This document shows, one piece after another, positions 38,638 through 47,185 of a DNA stretch of 64,000 bases; position 1 is the first letter of the stretch; every line of letters begins with the position of its first letter. Source of the stretch: Cohnella sp. AR92 (GTDB taxonomy: Bacteria > Bacillota > Bacilli > Paenibacillales > Paenibacillaceae); assembly GCF_003990975.1 (NCBI RefSeq), contig NZ_RZJR01000004.1, forward strand, positions 316,363-380,362, read 5' to 3'. The notes under the pieces were generated by a model. The model was not told where the DNA came from. It worked only from the letters and a program-made list of their open reading frames with translations, and ran no database searches. The translations under genes and the position numbers were made by a program.

Positions 38638-39331
38638 GCTTGGCGACGAGGAAGGCGATTCCCGCCGCCACGCCGCCGACCAACGTCGTTTGAACGGCGC
38701 TTCTGAACGGTCTCGAACCCGTGAATTTACCTTTGACGTAACCGAAAATAAACAAGGCGATCAAGGTGGCGACGACGGAGACCAGCAGAGCCTCGGAGGC
38801 TCGATGGAAGAGCATATAAGGGATTAATGGAATAATCCCGCCCACGATGTAAGAGAGCCCGATCGTTAAGGAGCTGTTACGGGCTCTTTTGGGCTCGGGT
38901 TCTTCAAGCCCCAGCTCGTGTTTCATCATGAAAGCGACCCATCGATTCGGATCGCTGCTTATTTCGTTTACCGCCGATTGGACGTTTGGCTCCTGGAGTC
39001 CCCAGCCTCGGAGAACCTCGGCCACCTCTTCCTTCTCGCGCTCCGGGACCTCGATGATTTCCCGCCGTTCCCTCTCCAGTTCGTTCTCGTAATGCTCTCG
39101 GTCCGTTCTCGCCGCGAGATAGCCTCCGAGGCCCATGGCTATCGAACCTGCCGCGATCTCGGCAAGGCCGGCGATCACGACGATATTCGTACTGGAGACG
39201 GTTCCGGATAGACCGGCAGCCAGCGCGAACGGGACCGTCAGCCCGTCCGACATGCCGATCACGACGTCCCGAATCGTATCCGATGCGGTAAAGTGACGCT
39301 CAACATGCGTTTCTCTTGCCGAATGGTTCAC
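38627..39331 (-). CDS. VIT1/CCC1 family membrane transporter
   Basis: A 234-residue membrane protein of the vacuolar iron/manganese transporter-like family. The N-terminal HFTASDTIRDVVIGMSDGLT and PFALAAGLSG, the loop GSIAMGLGGYLAARTD, a charged cytoplasmic helix-rich insert (EREKEEVAEVLRG, about 90-135) and C-terminal transmembrane helices match the family. Divalent metal export is inferred from homologues. Translation appears to start at GTG 39331 with AAGGGGA 6 nt upstream. It lies 15 nt after the DUF2231 gene. Confidence 0.88.
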   Translation of the reverse strand: MNHSARETHVERHFTASDTIRDVVIGMSDGLTVPFALAAGLSGTVSSTNIVVIAGLAEIAAGSIAMGLGGYLAARTDREHYENELERERREIIEVPEREKEEVAEVLRGWGLQEPNVQSAVNEISSDPNRWVAFMMKHELGLEEPEPKRARNSSLTIGLSYIVGGIIPLIPYMLFHRASEALLVSVVATLIALFIFGYVKGKFTGSRPFRSAVQTTLVGGVAAGIAFLVAKLIS

Positions 39332-39346
39332 CTGAATCCCCTTCTG

Positions 39347-39823
39347 CTATCCATCATGATTTCCCTTGGGCGGATTAACCGAAGTCCCGTTAACCTTCAC
39401 GCCTACGCCGTTGTCGTATACCATTTTGCCGCCATAGTACCCCGTACCCAAGACCAAACCGCACGAGGCAACCGCAACGGCCAAATAAACGACGAGGGTC
39501 GTCCGGACAAGGGACTGCTTGCCCCGGAACAGCAGGAACAGCCTTGCGGCGACCAGAAGGGTGACGGCCCAAGCCGTGATATCCGCCAACGTACTGTGGA
39601 TATCCAAGAATGACGTATTGCCGTGCGCATCCTCTTCCGGTCCCGTCGCCACGGACAGCCAAGCGGATAGAGCGGCCGCAAGCCAAATCCATATTCCCTG
39701 GCTAAGCGGCAGAGCGCGCCGCCGAATCGAGACGAACAGGTCATACAAGAGACCGACGGTAATCAGCACAATGGGAAAATGGACAAGAATAGGATGCGCG
39801 TGGTTTAGAATCTCATTCAACAA
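39347..39823 (-). CDS. DUF2231 membrane protein
   Basis: A 158-residue membrane protein with four hydrophobic segments. The N-terminal HAHPILVHFPIVLITVGLLY and the HSTLADITAWAV segment are characteristic of DUF2231; conserved His residues suggest haem or metal contact, but function is unknown. The start is one of two TTG codons at 39823/39820 behind AAAGGGGA. It is co-transcribed with the VIT1 gene. Confidence 0.82.
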   Translation of the reverse strand: MLNEILNHAHPILVHFPIVLITVGLLYDLFVSIRRRALPLSQGIWIWLAAALSAWLSVATGPEEDAHGNTSFLDIHSTLADITAWAVTLLVAARLFLLFRGKQSLVRTTLVVYLAVAVASCGLVLGTGYYGGKMVYDNGVGVKVNGTSVNPPKGNHDG

Positions 39824-40016
39824 TGGACTTTTCCCCTTTGAGAATCATTTATTCCCTAACGGGGTCATCGTAACAGGTTATTATTTATTTTTTATTAACT
39901 CATAAGCTGCAGCGAAAATCGATTCCGGGCCGGAGTTACTTAGATATTCGAAGTTACGGGGGCTGTCGGAGGGTAATTGGGCTGGAGTAGTGTATTGTAG
40001 TAATAACAGGAAAGCC

Positions 40017-40061
40017 AAAATGCGACACTTAATCCGGGTTTCCGGAGAGTGTCGCATTTTT
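40017..40061. terminator. Terminator of the HAD gene (bidirectional hairpin)
   Basis: AAAATGCGACACT pairs with AGTGTCGCATTTTT; A and T runs flank both sides. It lies downstream of the minus-strand HAD/tautomerase pair. Confidence 0.85.
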
Positions 40062-40092
40062 CATGGGGCAGTCCTTATGCTCCGATATCTCT

Positions 40093-40779
40093 TCACCCGC
40101 GGGCGGGCTTCGGAGTTCCTTGCTTGTGAAGGCGGCTCATCCATTCGTCGAACGGCAGCTGCGCGAGCGAGGTCGGAATGGTCAGATCCGCCTCGGAGAA
40201 GTCCATGAAGGCGGTCAGCTCGTTCGGCACCGCGACGCCGAACAGGCCGGCCGACTTGGCGGCGCGCAGCCCGTTGACGGAATCCTCGATCGCAATCGCC
40301 TCTTCGGGGCGAACGTTCAGGGATTCGACGGCCAGCTTGTACAAAGCGGGATCCGGCTTGACCTTCTCCACCTCGTCCGCCGTATGGATGGCCTGGAAGT
40401 AGGGCAGCAGCCCCTTCTCCTCCAGATGAGGCAGAACGGAGCTTCTGTACGAGCTCGTCGCGATCGCGAGGCCGAAGCCCCGGCGCGACGCCTCCTCCAG
40501 CACGTGAAGGACGCCCGGCCGAACCTCCACGTTCTTCACTTTCTCGGCGAAGGACATCTCGTACTTCTGCTGGATCTCCTCGCGATTGAGCAGGAGCCCG
40601 GTCTGCTGCTCCAGATCTTTAAAGGGGTCGTAGGCTCCCCAAGTGCCGATGCCCTTGGCCCACTTGGCCAGCGAAAGCTCAAGGCCGTACTCGTTAAAAA
40701 TCCCTCGGAAAGCATCGTAAGCGACCGACTCGGTATCCATTATCGTTCCATCAAAATCAAAGACGATAGCGCGTATCAT
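40093..40779 (-). CDS. HAD family phosphatase, beta-phosphoglucomutase-like
   Basis: A 228-residue cytosolic HAD hydrolase. Motif I is VFDFDGTIMDTES with nucleophile Asp, motif II is IATSSYRSS, the Lys is in VKPDPALY and motif IV is IAIEDSVNGLRAAK. The helical cap follows motif I as in beta-phosphoglucomutases and sugar-phosphate phosphatases; the substrate is unknown. ATG at 40779 has GGAGATGGG upstream. It follows the tautomerase gene by 59 bp on the same strand. Confidence 0.9.
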   Translation of the reverse strand: MIRAIVFDFDGTIMDTESVAYDAFRGIFNEYGLELSLAKWAKGIGTWGAYDPFKDLEQQTGLLLNREEIQQKYEMSFAEKVKNVEVRPGVLHVLEEASRRGFGLAIATSSYRSSVLPHLEEKGLLPYFQAIHTADEVEKVKPDPALYKLAVESLNVRPEEAIAIEDSVNGLRAAKSAGLFGVAVPNELTAFMDFSEADLTIPTSLAQLPFDEWMSRLHKQGTPKPARG

Positions 40780-40838
40780 GGTTTCCCATCTCCCCGGTAC
40801 AAAAAAAGAATGCGAATGTATTCGTTCCCCGCCGTCCG

Positions 40839-41225
40839 TCAAACGTCGATTCGATAAGGAAGCTCCAGCTCGTCCGCCGGCATGCCGTTCATTCCCCAAT
40901 TCAAACGCGGCGATTCCAGCAGGACGATCTCCAGATCGTTCGCCATCAGGCCGCAGGAGGCCGCTCTCTCGTAGATAAGATTGATCAATTCTTTCTTGGC
41001 CCGATCGGAACGCCCTTCGAAGATAAGAATCTCGATGATCGTGTAATGCTCCGAGCGGCCTGCAGGGTAAAGGAAATCATCTCTCTCCAGCCAGAAGAAC
41101 CGTTGAAACTTATCCGTCTCCGGAATGTGGAACGCTTCTACCAAGCTCATATGAATCATGTCGGACAAGGTTAAGCGAATAGCGCCAAGCTTGTCCCGTA
41201 TTCCGTATATTTTGACTTGCACCAT
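40839..41225 (-). CDS. Tautomerase-like protein (Tautomerase_2 type)
   Basis: A 128-residue protein of the 4-oxalocrotonate tautomerase-like superfamily (MVQVKIYGIRDKLGAIRLTL, FWLERDDFLYPAGRSEHYTI, IEILIFEGRSDRAKKELINL, LLESPRLNWGMNGMPADE). This long single-chain type is widespread in Firmicutes with unknown substrates. Residue 1 Met is followed by Val rather than the catalytic Pro-1 of classical tautomerases, so standard chemistry is unlikely unless the start differs. AGGAGG lies just upstream of ATG at 41225. Confidence 0.82.
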   Translation of the reverse strand: MVQVKIYGIRDKLGAIRLTLSDMIHMSLVEAFHIPETDKFQRFFWLERDDFLYPAGRSEHYTIIEILIFEGRSDRAKKELINLIYERAASCGLMANDLEIVLLESPRLNWGMNGMPADELELPYRIDV

Positions 41226-41451
41226 GCAGGCTCGCCTCCTATCTATAAGTCATTCGTTTACCCATATGATATATACGAATCATCATAGCATTGTTTTCAA
41301 TTTAATTTTCAGAACAATTTTCAAACTTTTTTGACCAAATTTCGTCTCATTGGCGCTTATCATAGCGGAATCGGGGAAAAAGGGATGTCAAAAGAGTCAC
41401 AGAATGAAGTCTTCTTCCCTTATTTTGTCTGAAACGTGAACAACTCAAACA

Positions 41452-41476
41452 CCCCGCCGACGCAGGTTCGGCAGGG
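41452..41476 (-). terminator. Terminator of the rfbH-rfbF-TPP operon
   Basis: Minus strand CCCTGCCGA pairs with TCGGCGGGG (one wobble) around a 7-nt loop, followed by TGTTTG. It lies just after the TPP-enzyme stop codon. Confidence 0.6.
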
Positions 41477-41479
41477 CGG

Positions 41480-43258
41480 TCATTCGTTTATCGGGTTCAC
41501 TTCCAGAAGCCGGCGGAGGAGCTCCCCGGGCAGCGGCGGGTCCATGTCTTCCGGCGGCTTGTTCACCCCAAGCTTCGGGACGACATCCGCCGATCCGCTC
41601 ACTTCGATCTCCAGCAATCCCACATCAGTGAGGCCAGCCCACCCCTTCTCCAGCACCTCGGCCGCCGTCGCTCTCCTCGAGGGCAATCCGTAGGCTTCCG
41701 CCAGATGGACGAGATCCGGGCAGCCGTAGCCTTGAACCGTCGAGCCGAGCCTGCCTTCAAAATTCTGATCCTGGAATTGCCGCACCATCCCCAGCGAGCG
41801 ATTGTTCAGAACGAGGAGGAGAAGGGGAAGACGCAAGCGGACCATCGTCTCCAGCTCCTGGATATTGACCTGGAGCCCGCCGTCTCCCGCGATCACGACA
41901 AGGCGGCGGCCCGGCGAAGCAAGCGCCGCCCCGATCGCCGCGGGCAGCGCGAAGCCCATCGCCCCCATGCCTCCGGCATTCAGCAGCCTCTGCCCTTCGC
42001 GCAGCCGCAGCGACTGGCTCGCCCACATCTGATGCTGGCCGACGTCCAGGCAGATCAGATCGTCCTCGCGAAGATGAGCTGCGAGCGACTTAAGCAATAG
42101 AGTCGGATGAGGAACCTCGCCCTCAAGCCGTTCCTTCAGCAAGCTCCGGTTCGCTTGCAGGTGAATTCGCCACGGCTCCCAGCATGCGGATGCCTTCTCG
42201 CCATCCGGCTCCGTCCAGCGCGCGGACAGCTGCTTCAGGAACCTTCCGACGTCCGCATGCACCGGCAGCTCCGTTCTCACCTTGCGGCCAAGCTCGTTCG
42301 CATCGATGTCGACATGGATGACTTTGGCTTCGCGGGCGAACCATTCCGGCCGGGTGCCGGTCTGCCTCGTATCCAGTCGCGAGCCGAGCACGAGCAGGAA
42401 GTCGCTGTTGGCAACCGCCAGATTCGCCTGCCGGTGGCCGTAGGTGCCGATAAGCCCTAGAAAATGCGGCCAATCCGCCGGAAGAGCATCCAATCCGAGC
42501 AGCGAGGCGACGCTGGGCAGCTTCGTCAGCTCCAGCCATTCGCGCAAAGCCTCGACGGCGCCGCCGCTCCGGACACCGCCGCCGATCAGCACAAGCGGTC
42601 GCTTCGCTGCAAGCAGCAGCTTCATCGCCTGCTCGGCCCCTTCCGCCGCCCCGCGACTAAGCTCCGCCTGCTCCTCCCGATAACGTTTGAACTCCTCGCC
42701 GGCCCAATAAGACCGAAGCCGCTCCGGCACTACCTCCGCTCGCTGCACGTCCATCGGCAGGTCCAGCAGAACTGGCCCCGGCCTTCCCGTACGCGCGAGA
42801 TGCAGCGCGCGTTCTAATGCAAACCGAATGTCCTCCGCCTGCGTCACCAGCTCGGCGTGCTTCGTGATCGGCTTCGCGACGGATACGATGTCCGTCTCCT
42901 GGAACCCGTTCTGCCGCACGGGAGCGTCGAATTTGAACTCGTAGGTGTTCACTTGTCCTGTAATAAACAAAGCTGGAATCGAATCGAAGTAACAGCTCCC
43001 GATACCGGTGAGCAGGTTGAGAGCCCCCGGTCCGCTCGTCGCCATCGCGACCCCGATGCCGCCCGAGCCGGCGCGGGCGCGGGCGTAGCCTTCGGCGGCG
43101 AACGCCGCCGCCTGCTCGTGGTGCATGGACACCGCCTCGAGCCGAGGATGCTCGTGAACGGCGTCCAGCAGATGCGCGATGGCGCCGCCGGCCATCTCGA
43201 ACACGTGCCCGACCCCCGCAGCCGCCAGAAAATCCGCCACATAACGCGCGACCTTCAT
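41480..43258 (-). CDS. TPP-dependent acetolactate-synthase-like enzyme, YerE-like by context
   Basis: A 592-residue thiamine-diphosphate enzyme. N-terminal domain with the catalytic Glu in SMHHEQAAAFAAEGYAR, central domain, and C-terminal TPP site GDGGLQVNIQELETMVRL...NN. It resembles IlvB, but lies in a coupled operon with CDP-glucose-type genes (rfbF, rfbH) and no ilv genes. In Yersinia, YerE, a related enzyme, transfers a two-carbon unit from pyruvate to CDP-4-keto-3,6-dideoxyglucose to make the branched sugar yersiniose. That role fits here by context; ordinary acetolactate synthase cannot be excluded. ATG at 43258 overlaps the rfbF stop (ATGA). Confidence 0.75.
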   Translation of the reverse strand: MKVARYVADFLAAAGVGHVFEMAGGAIAHLLDAVHEHPRLEAVSMHHEQAAAFAAEGYARARAGSGGIGVAMATSGPGALNLLTGIGSCYFDSIPALFITGQVNTYEFKFDAPVRQNGFQETDIVSVAKPITKHAELVTQAEDIRFALERALHLARTGRPGPVLLDLPMDVQRAEVVPERLRSYWAGEEFKRYREEQAELSRGAAEGAEQAMKLLLAAKRPLVLIGGGVRSGGAVEALREWLELTKLPSVASLLGLDALPADWPHFLGLIGTYGHRQANLAVANSDFLLVLGSRLDTRQTGTRPEWFAREAKVIHVDIDANELGRKVRTELPVHADVGRFLKQLSARWTEPDGEKASACWEPWRIHLQANRSLLKERLEGEVPHPTLLLKSLAAHLREDDLICLDVGQHQMWASQSLRLREGQRLLNAGGMGAMGFALPAAIGAALASPGRRLVVIAGDGGLQVNIQELETMVRLRLPLLLLVLNNRSLGMVRQFQDQNFEGRLGSTVQGYGCPDLVHLAEAYGLPSRRATAAEVLEKGWAGLTDVGLLEIEVSGSADVVPKLGVNKPPEDMDPPLPGELLRRLLEVNPINE

Positions 43259-44043
43259 GGGCTCCACCTTTTCCACGGCGCCTTCCCGTTTGCCCACATG
43301 GCCTCCAACAGCTTCTGGTCCCGGAGCGTGTCCATCGGCTGCCAGAAGCCGCGATGCGCATAAGCCTTCAGCTCCCCCGCCGCCGTCAACCGCCGCATCG
43401 GCTCCTGTTCGAATACCGTGTCGTCCCCCTCGATCCCATCCAAAGCCTCTGGCTGCAACAGGAAGAACCCCCCGTTCACCCAGCCCCCGTCCCCTCTCGG
43501 CTTCTCCGCGAACCCCGCGACCTCTCCATCCTCCAGCAGCTCCAGAGCTCCGAACCGCCCCGCGGGCTGAACCGCCGTCACCGTCGCCAGCTTGCCATGC
43601 GCTTGATGGAATTCGGCGAGCCGATTTAACTCGATATCCGCCAGCCCGTCCCCGTATGTCATAAGGAACGTCTCCCGCTCGTTCAGATATTTTCGGATCC
43701 GCTTCAATCTCCCGCCGGTCATCGTATCGCGCCCCGTATCCACCAAGGTGACCCTCCAATCGTCCGCGCACGGCTGATGAACGGTGATCCCGCCGCCCTC
43801 CGCGCCTCCCAGCCGAATGGTGACATCCGATTCCCGCAGCCAATAATTCGCGAAGTACTCTTTGATCATGAAGCCTTTGTAGCCGAGGGGGATGACGAAG
43901 TCGGTTATGCCTTGATGAGCGAGCAGCTTCATCAGATGCCAGAGAATCGGACGATCCCCGATCTCGACGAGCGGCTTGGGACGAATGGACGTCTCTTCGC
44001 TGAGTCGGGTGCCGTATCCCCCAGCCAGGATGACTGCTTTCAT
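43255..44043 (-). CDS. rfbF: Glucose-1-phosphate cytidylyltransferase
   Basis: Makes CDP-D-glucose from CTP and glucose-1-phosphate, the entry to CDP-3,6-dideoxyhexose synthesis (ddhA/ascA in other nomenclature). The 262-residue protein has the nucleotidyltransferase motif [59 protein letters not shown] and [18 protein letters not shown] at 44043 overlaps the rfbH stop by 4 nt and has GGGGAG 6 nt upstream. CDP-glucose 4,6-dehydratase, the next enzyme, is not in the window. Confidence 0.95.
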   Translation of the reverse strand: MKAVILAGGYGTRLSEETSIRPKPLVEIGDRPILWHLMKLLAHQGITDFVIPLGYKGFMIKEYFANYWLRESDVTIRLGGAEGGGITVHQPCADDWRVTLVDTGRDTMTGGRLKRIRKYLNERETFLMTYGDGLADIELNRLAEFHQAHGKLATVTAVQPAGRFGALELLEDGEVAGFAEKPRGDGGWVNGGFFLLQPEALDGIEGDDTVFEQEPMRRLTAAGELKAYAHRGFWQPMDTLRDQKLLEAMWANGKAPWKRWSP

Positions 44044-45368
44044 CCCGATCTCCCCTTCCCGAGCGCTTTGCGGATCGAACTTGCGGAGTGAGCGAGCATC
44101 TCTTCCGTCAAGCCCGGGTAGACGCCGATCCAGAACGTGCGGTTCAGGATGAGGTCGGATACGGGCAGCTCCCCGTGAATACGGTGAGGAATGGCGGCGT
44201 AAGCCGGATGGCGAAGCAGATTCCCTGCAAAAAGCAGCCGAGTGCCGATGCGGGCGCGATCGAGTTCGGTCAGCAGCCGGAGGCGGGTTGCGGGCGCGTT
44301 GTCTCTTAGGGTAATCGGGAAGCCGAACCAGCTCGGCTCGCTTCCCGGCGTGGGCTCCGGCAGGATCAGAGCGTCTTGAAGCGAAGATAAAGCTTCGTAT
44401 AGGTAGGCGAAGTTGCGGCGCCGAGCTTCGATAAAGGACGGCAGCTTGGCTAACTGGGCAACGCCGATGGCCGCCTGCATGTCCGTCGCCTTGAGGTTGT
44501 AGCCGATGTGGCTGTAGATGTACTTGTGATCGTAGCCGTGCGGCAGGTCGCCGAGCTTCCAGTCCCAGCGGCGTCCGCAAGTGTTGTCCTCGCCGGGCTC
44601 GCACCAGCAATCCCTTCCCCAGTCGCGGTAGGACTCCACGATTTTGCGAAGCAGGGGGCTCGAGGTCAGCACGGCGCCGCCCTCTCCCATCGTCAGATGG
44701 TGCGCCGGGTAGAAGCTGAACGTCGCGAGATCGCCGAACGTGCCGACCGGCTTCCCTTCATAGAGCGAACCGACCGCATCGCAGCAGTCCTCGATCAGCC
44801 AGAGGCCATACTTGTCCGCCAAGCGGCGAATCTCCGTTAGGTTGAACGGATTGCCGAGCGTATGGGCGAGGATGATCGCTCGGGTGCGCGGGCCGATCGC
44901 CTGCTCCAGCCGTTCGGAAACGTCTATGTTGTAGGTGGGCAGGGAGACGTCGGCGAACACGGGAACGAGCCCGTTCTGCAGGATCGGATTCACCGTCGTG
45001 GGAAAACCCGCCGCAACCGTCAGCACCTCGTCTCCGGGAAGAAGCCTTTTTCCGCCCAGTCGCTCCGAAGTGAGAGCGGCGACCGCCAGCAGATTCGCGC
45101 TGGAGCCGGAGTTCGTGAGCAAGGCGAACCTCCGCTGCTGGAAGGCGGCGAACTCCTTCTCGAACCGGCGGGCGAAGCGCCCGGTCGTCAGGTGGAAGTC
45201 GAGCGAGGCCTCCAGGAGAGACGCGACCTCTGCGCGGTCGAACACTTTGCCGCTGACCGGAACCGGGTCGATGCCCGGGCGAAAGCTCCGCTTCGGCCAA
45301 GCCGCCGCCGAGTAAGCCCCCGCAAGCTGCACGATCTGCGCGCGAAGGGCATCCGCTTCCTTGGACAT
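44040..45368 (-). CDS. rfbH: CDP-4-keto-6-deoxyglucose-3-dehydrase (E1)
   Basis: PMP and [2Fe-2S] enzyme that removes the 3-hydroxyl of CDP-4-keto-6-deoxyglucose, with a separate reductase (E3). The 442-residue protein has the aminotransferase fold, but the PLP-anchoring Lys is replaced by His ([13 protein letters not shown]), as in E1. The iron-sulfur ligands match the E1 pattern C-X57-C-X1-C-X7-C exactly: second Cys of EDCCDAVG, then [16 protein letters not shown] at 45368 follows AAGGGGG by about 8 nt; the longer frame enters repeat array 3 and is artefactual. First of three coupled genes. No E3 reductase gene is seen. Confidence 0.95.
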   Translation of the reverse strand: MSKEADALRAQIVQLAGAYSAAAWPKRSFRPGIDPVPVSGKVFDRAEVASLLEASLDFHLTTGRFARRFEKEFAAFQQRRFALLTNSGSSANLLAVAALTSERLGGKRLLPGDEVLTVAAGFPTTVNPILQNGLVPVFADVSLPTYNIDVSERLEQAIGPRTRAIILAHTLGNPFNLTEIRRLADKYGLWLIEDCCDAVGSLYEGKPVGTFGDLATFSFYPAHHLTMGEGGAVLTSSPLLRKIVESYRDWGRDCWCEPGEDNTCGRRWDWKLGDLPHGYDHKYIYSHIGYNLKATDMQAAIGVAQLAKLPSFIEARRRNFAYLYEALSSLQDALILPEPTPGSEPSWFGFPITLRDNAPATRLRLLTELDRARIGTRLLFAGNLLRHPAYAAIPHRIHGELPVSDLILNRTFWIGVYPGLTEEMLAHSASSIRKALGKGRSG

Positions 45369-45480
45369 CGGCACAGCCCCCTTGTACACAGGTGTAAGTG
45401 CAATATTCATATGTTCCGGGAACGGCGATGGTGTGGGGGGGCGCCGGAGCTCGGGACGGGGCAGGCGAAGTTTCTGCGTC

Positions 45481-45767
45481 CGAGATCGTGCCGTACGGCA
45501 ACATCTACGTAGGATCGCGGTCTTGCTGCGGCCGAGATAGTGCCGTACGGCAACATCTACGGGGGATCGCCGCCTCGCTGAGGCCGAGATCGTGCCGTAC
45601 GGCAACATCTCCGCGGGATCACCGTCTCGCTACGGCCGAGATAGTGTCGTATGGCAACATCTACGGGGGATCGCCGCCTCGCTGAGGCCGAGATCGTGCC
45701 GTACGGCAACATCTCCGCGGGATCACCGTCTCGCTACGGCCGAGATAGTGCCGTATGGCAACATCTC
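45481..45767. repeat. Array 3: six 52-bp units with a TGCCGTACGGCA palindrome
   Basis: Cores start at 45489, 45541, 45593, 45645, 45697 and 45749, each exactly 52 bp apart. Core: AGAT(A/C)GTGCCGTACGGCAACATCT, a 12-bp palindrome inside an AGAT...ATCT outer pair. Alternate units carry a second dyad that differs in sequence (GCCTC-GCT-GAGGC versus CCGT-N6-ACGG), so the hairpin rather than the bases is conserved. It is upstream of rfbH. Confidence 0.95.
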
Positions 45768-45797
45768 CACGAGTTGGCGGTCATGACTCACCAGAAG

Positions 45798-46139
45798 GGG
45801 ATATGTGCGTTTGCTGGGGGCAAGTTGGGTTGCTATTACTTGCCTAATGGGGATATGTGTATTTGCTGGGGGCAAGTTAGATTGCTACTACTCACCGGAT
45901 GGGGATATGTGCGCTTTTTTGGGGGCAAGTTGGGTTGCTGTTACTCACCGGACAAGGATATGTACGTTTGTTGGGGGCAAGTTGGGTTTCCGCTACTCAC
46001 CGAACGGGGATATGTGCGTTTGCTGGGGGCAAGTTGGGTTGCTGCTACTCACCTGATGGGGATATGTGCGTTTGCTGGGGGCAAGTTGGGTTGCTGCTAC
46101 TCGCCTGATGGGGATATGTGCGTTTGCTGGGGGCAAGTA
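45798..46139. repeat. Array 4: seven ~52-bp G-rich units
   Basis: GATATGTGCG starts at 45800, 45852, 45904, 45957, 46009, 46061 and 46113 (52 bp; one step of 53). Unit: GATATGTGCGTTTGCTGGGG, GCAAGTTGGGTTGCTGCTAC and TCACCTGATGG. G runs of 3-5 recur on the plus strand; TTGC-N5-GCAA is the only dyad. It abuts array 3 and ends at the terminator of the 46245 gene. Confidence 0.93.
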
Positions 46140-46150
46140 AAAGCAATAGC

Positions 46151-46171
46151 AAAGGCGCCCAAAAGGGCGCC
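46151..46171 (-). terminator. Hairpin after the hydroxypyruvate isomerase-like gene
   Basis: GGCGCCC-AAAA-GGGCGCC, a perfect 7-bp stem; on the minus strand it is followed by TTTGC. About 75 bp after the gene stop. Confidence 0.55.
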
Positions 46172-46244
46172 ACCTGCTAGGCTCGTACTTGTCAGCCTCG
46201 ACCGACTCTCGCTTAAGAGATTTGCTATCTACTCTTGCCGTCTA

Positions 46245-47000
46245 TTATCTCGTCATCTCGAGCGCGCGCGCCAGAGCGGCCTCCGTCGGTTCGCTTCCGA
46301 AATATTCGAGGCCGACATAGCCTTGGTAGCCCGTTTCCCGGATCGCCGCGAACACGTACGGGTAATTGATCTCCCCGTTGTGCAGCTCTCCGCGTCCGGG
46401 ATGGCCCGCCGCATGGAAGTGGCCGATCCATTCGACGTTCGCGCGGATCGTCCGAATCAGATCGCCTTCCGTGATCTGCTGGTGATAGATGTCGTACAGC
46501 ACTTTGACCTTCCGACTGCCGACCTCCCGCACGATCGAGAATGCCTCTTCCGCCGATGACAAATAATACCCGGGATGATCCACCGCCGTGTTCAGCGGTT
46601 CGACCAGCAAAGTAACTCCTGCCGCTTCCAACAGGGGAACGCACTCCCTGAGCCCGTCAATCATATGCTGACGTTGAAGCTCTCTGGAGACGCCGGGGCG
46701 ATCGTCGCCTGTCTGAGTGATGAGCCGAACGCAGCCGACGCTCCGCGCAGCCTCGATCGACTGCTTCAAGCCCTCTATGTATTCACTACGGCAATCCGGA
46801 TCGACCAAGCTGACGAAGCGAGTGCAGAACGTTGCGACCGTTACGCCATTCGCTTCTGCCGCCTCTCGAATAGAAGCCAGATCCTTGTCCCACCAAGACC
46901 AGAACTCGATGGCGTCATACTCGTTCTCGCGTGCCAGACGAACAGCTTCCGGAGTGGGAATGCCGCGATAAACAGCGTCCGTACAGATGGATAATTTCAT
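46245..47000 (-). CDS. Hydroxypyruvate isomerase-like TIM-barrel protein
   Basis: A 251-residue AP2Ec-family isomerase. MKLSICTDAVYRG, YDAIEFWSWWDKD, VTLLVEPLNTAVDHPGYYL, VKVLYDIYHQQITEGD, WIGHFHAAGHPGRGEL and YVGLEYFGSEP contain the metal-binding Glu, Asp, His and Glu set, and the VEPLN and DIYHQQ segments are typical of hydroxypyruvate isomerase (Hyi) and OtnI. Conversion between hydroxypyruvate and tartronate semialdehyde is likely but other sugars are possible. ATG at 47000 follows GGAGGAGGAG. Divergent from the TetR gene at 47186. Confidence 0.84.
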   Translation of the reverse strand: MKLSICTDAVYRGIPTPEAVRLARENEYDAIEFWSWWDKDLASIREAAEANGVTVATFCTRFVSLVDPDCRSEYIEGLKQSIEAARSVGCVRLITQTGDDRPGVSRELQRQHMIDGLRECVPLLEAAGVTLLVEPLNTAVDHPGYYLSSAEEAFSIVREVGSRKVKVLYDIYHQQITEGDLIRTIRANVEWIGHFHAAGHPGRGELHNGEINYPYVFAAIRETGYQGYVGLEYFGSEPTEAALARALEMTR

Positions 47001-47185
47001 GCTGAACTCTCCTCCTCCGCTAAGGCAAAACCGACAATATCGCTTTCTTTTCCCATTGTACTGCCTGGAGAAGACCATGGGAAGAAGGGCGCTTCGCTTG
47101 ACACCCCCGTTCAATTGGCGTACCCTGATTTTATATCGACATGACAGCAGGTCAAAAAAAAGCCATCCGAAGGAGGTTCCCGTCC

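Noticed and set aside
43259..43843. Longer N-terminus for the TPP enzyme
   Set aside because: It is out-of-frame rfbF coding sequence; the ATG at 43258 overlaps the rfbF stop and matches the family start.
45369..45608. N-terminal extension of RfbH by 80 residues
   Set aside because: It consists of translated array 3 and spacer DNA; homologues begin near the ATG at 45368, which has a ribosome site.
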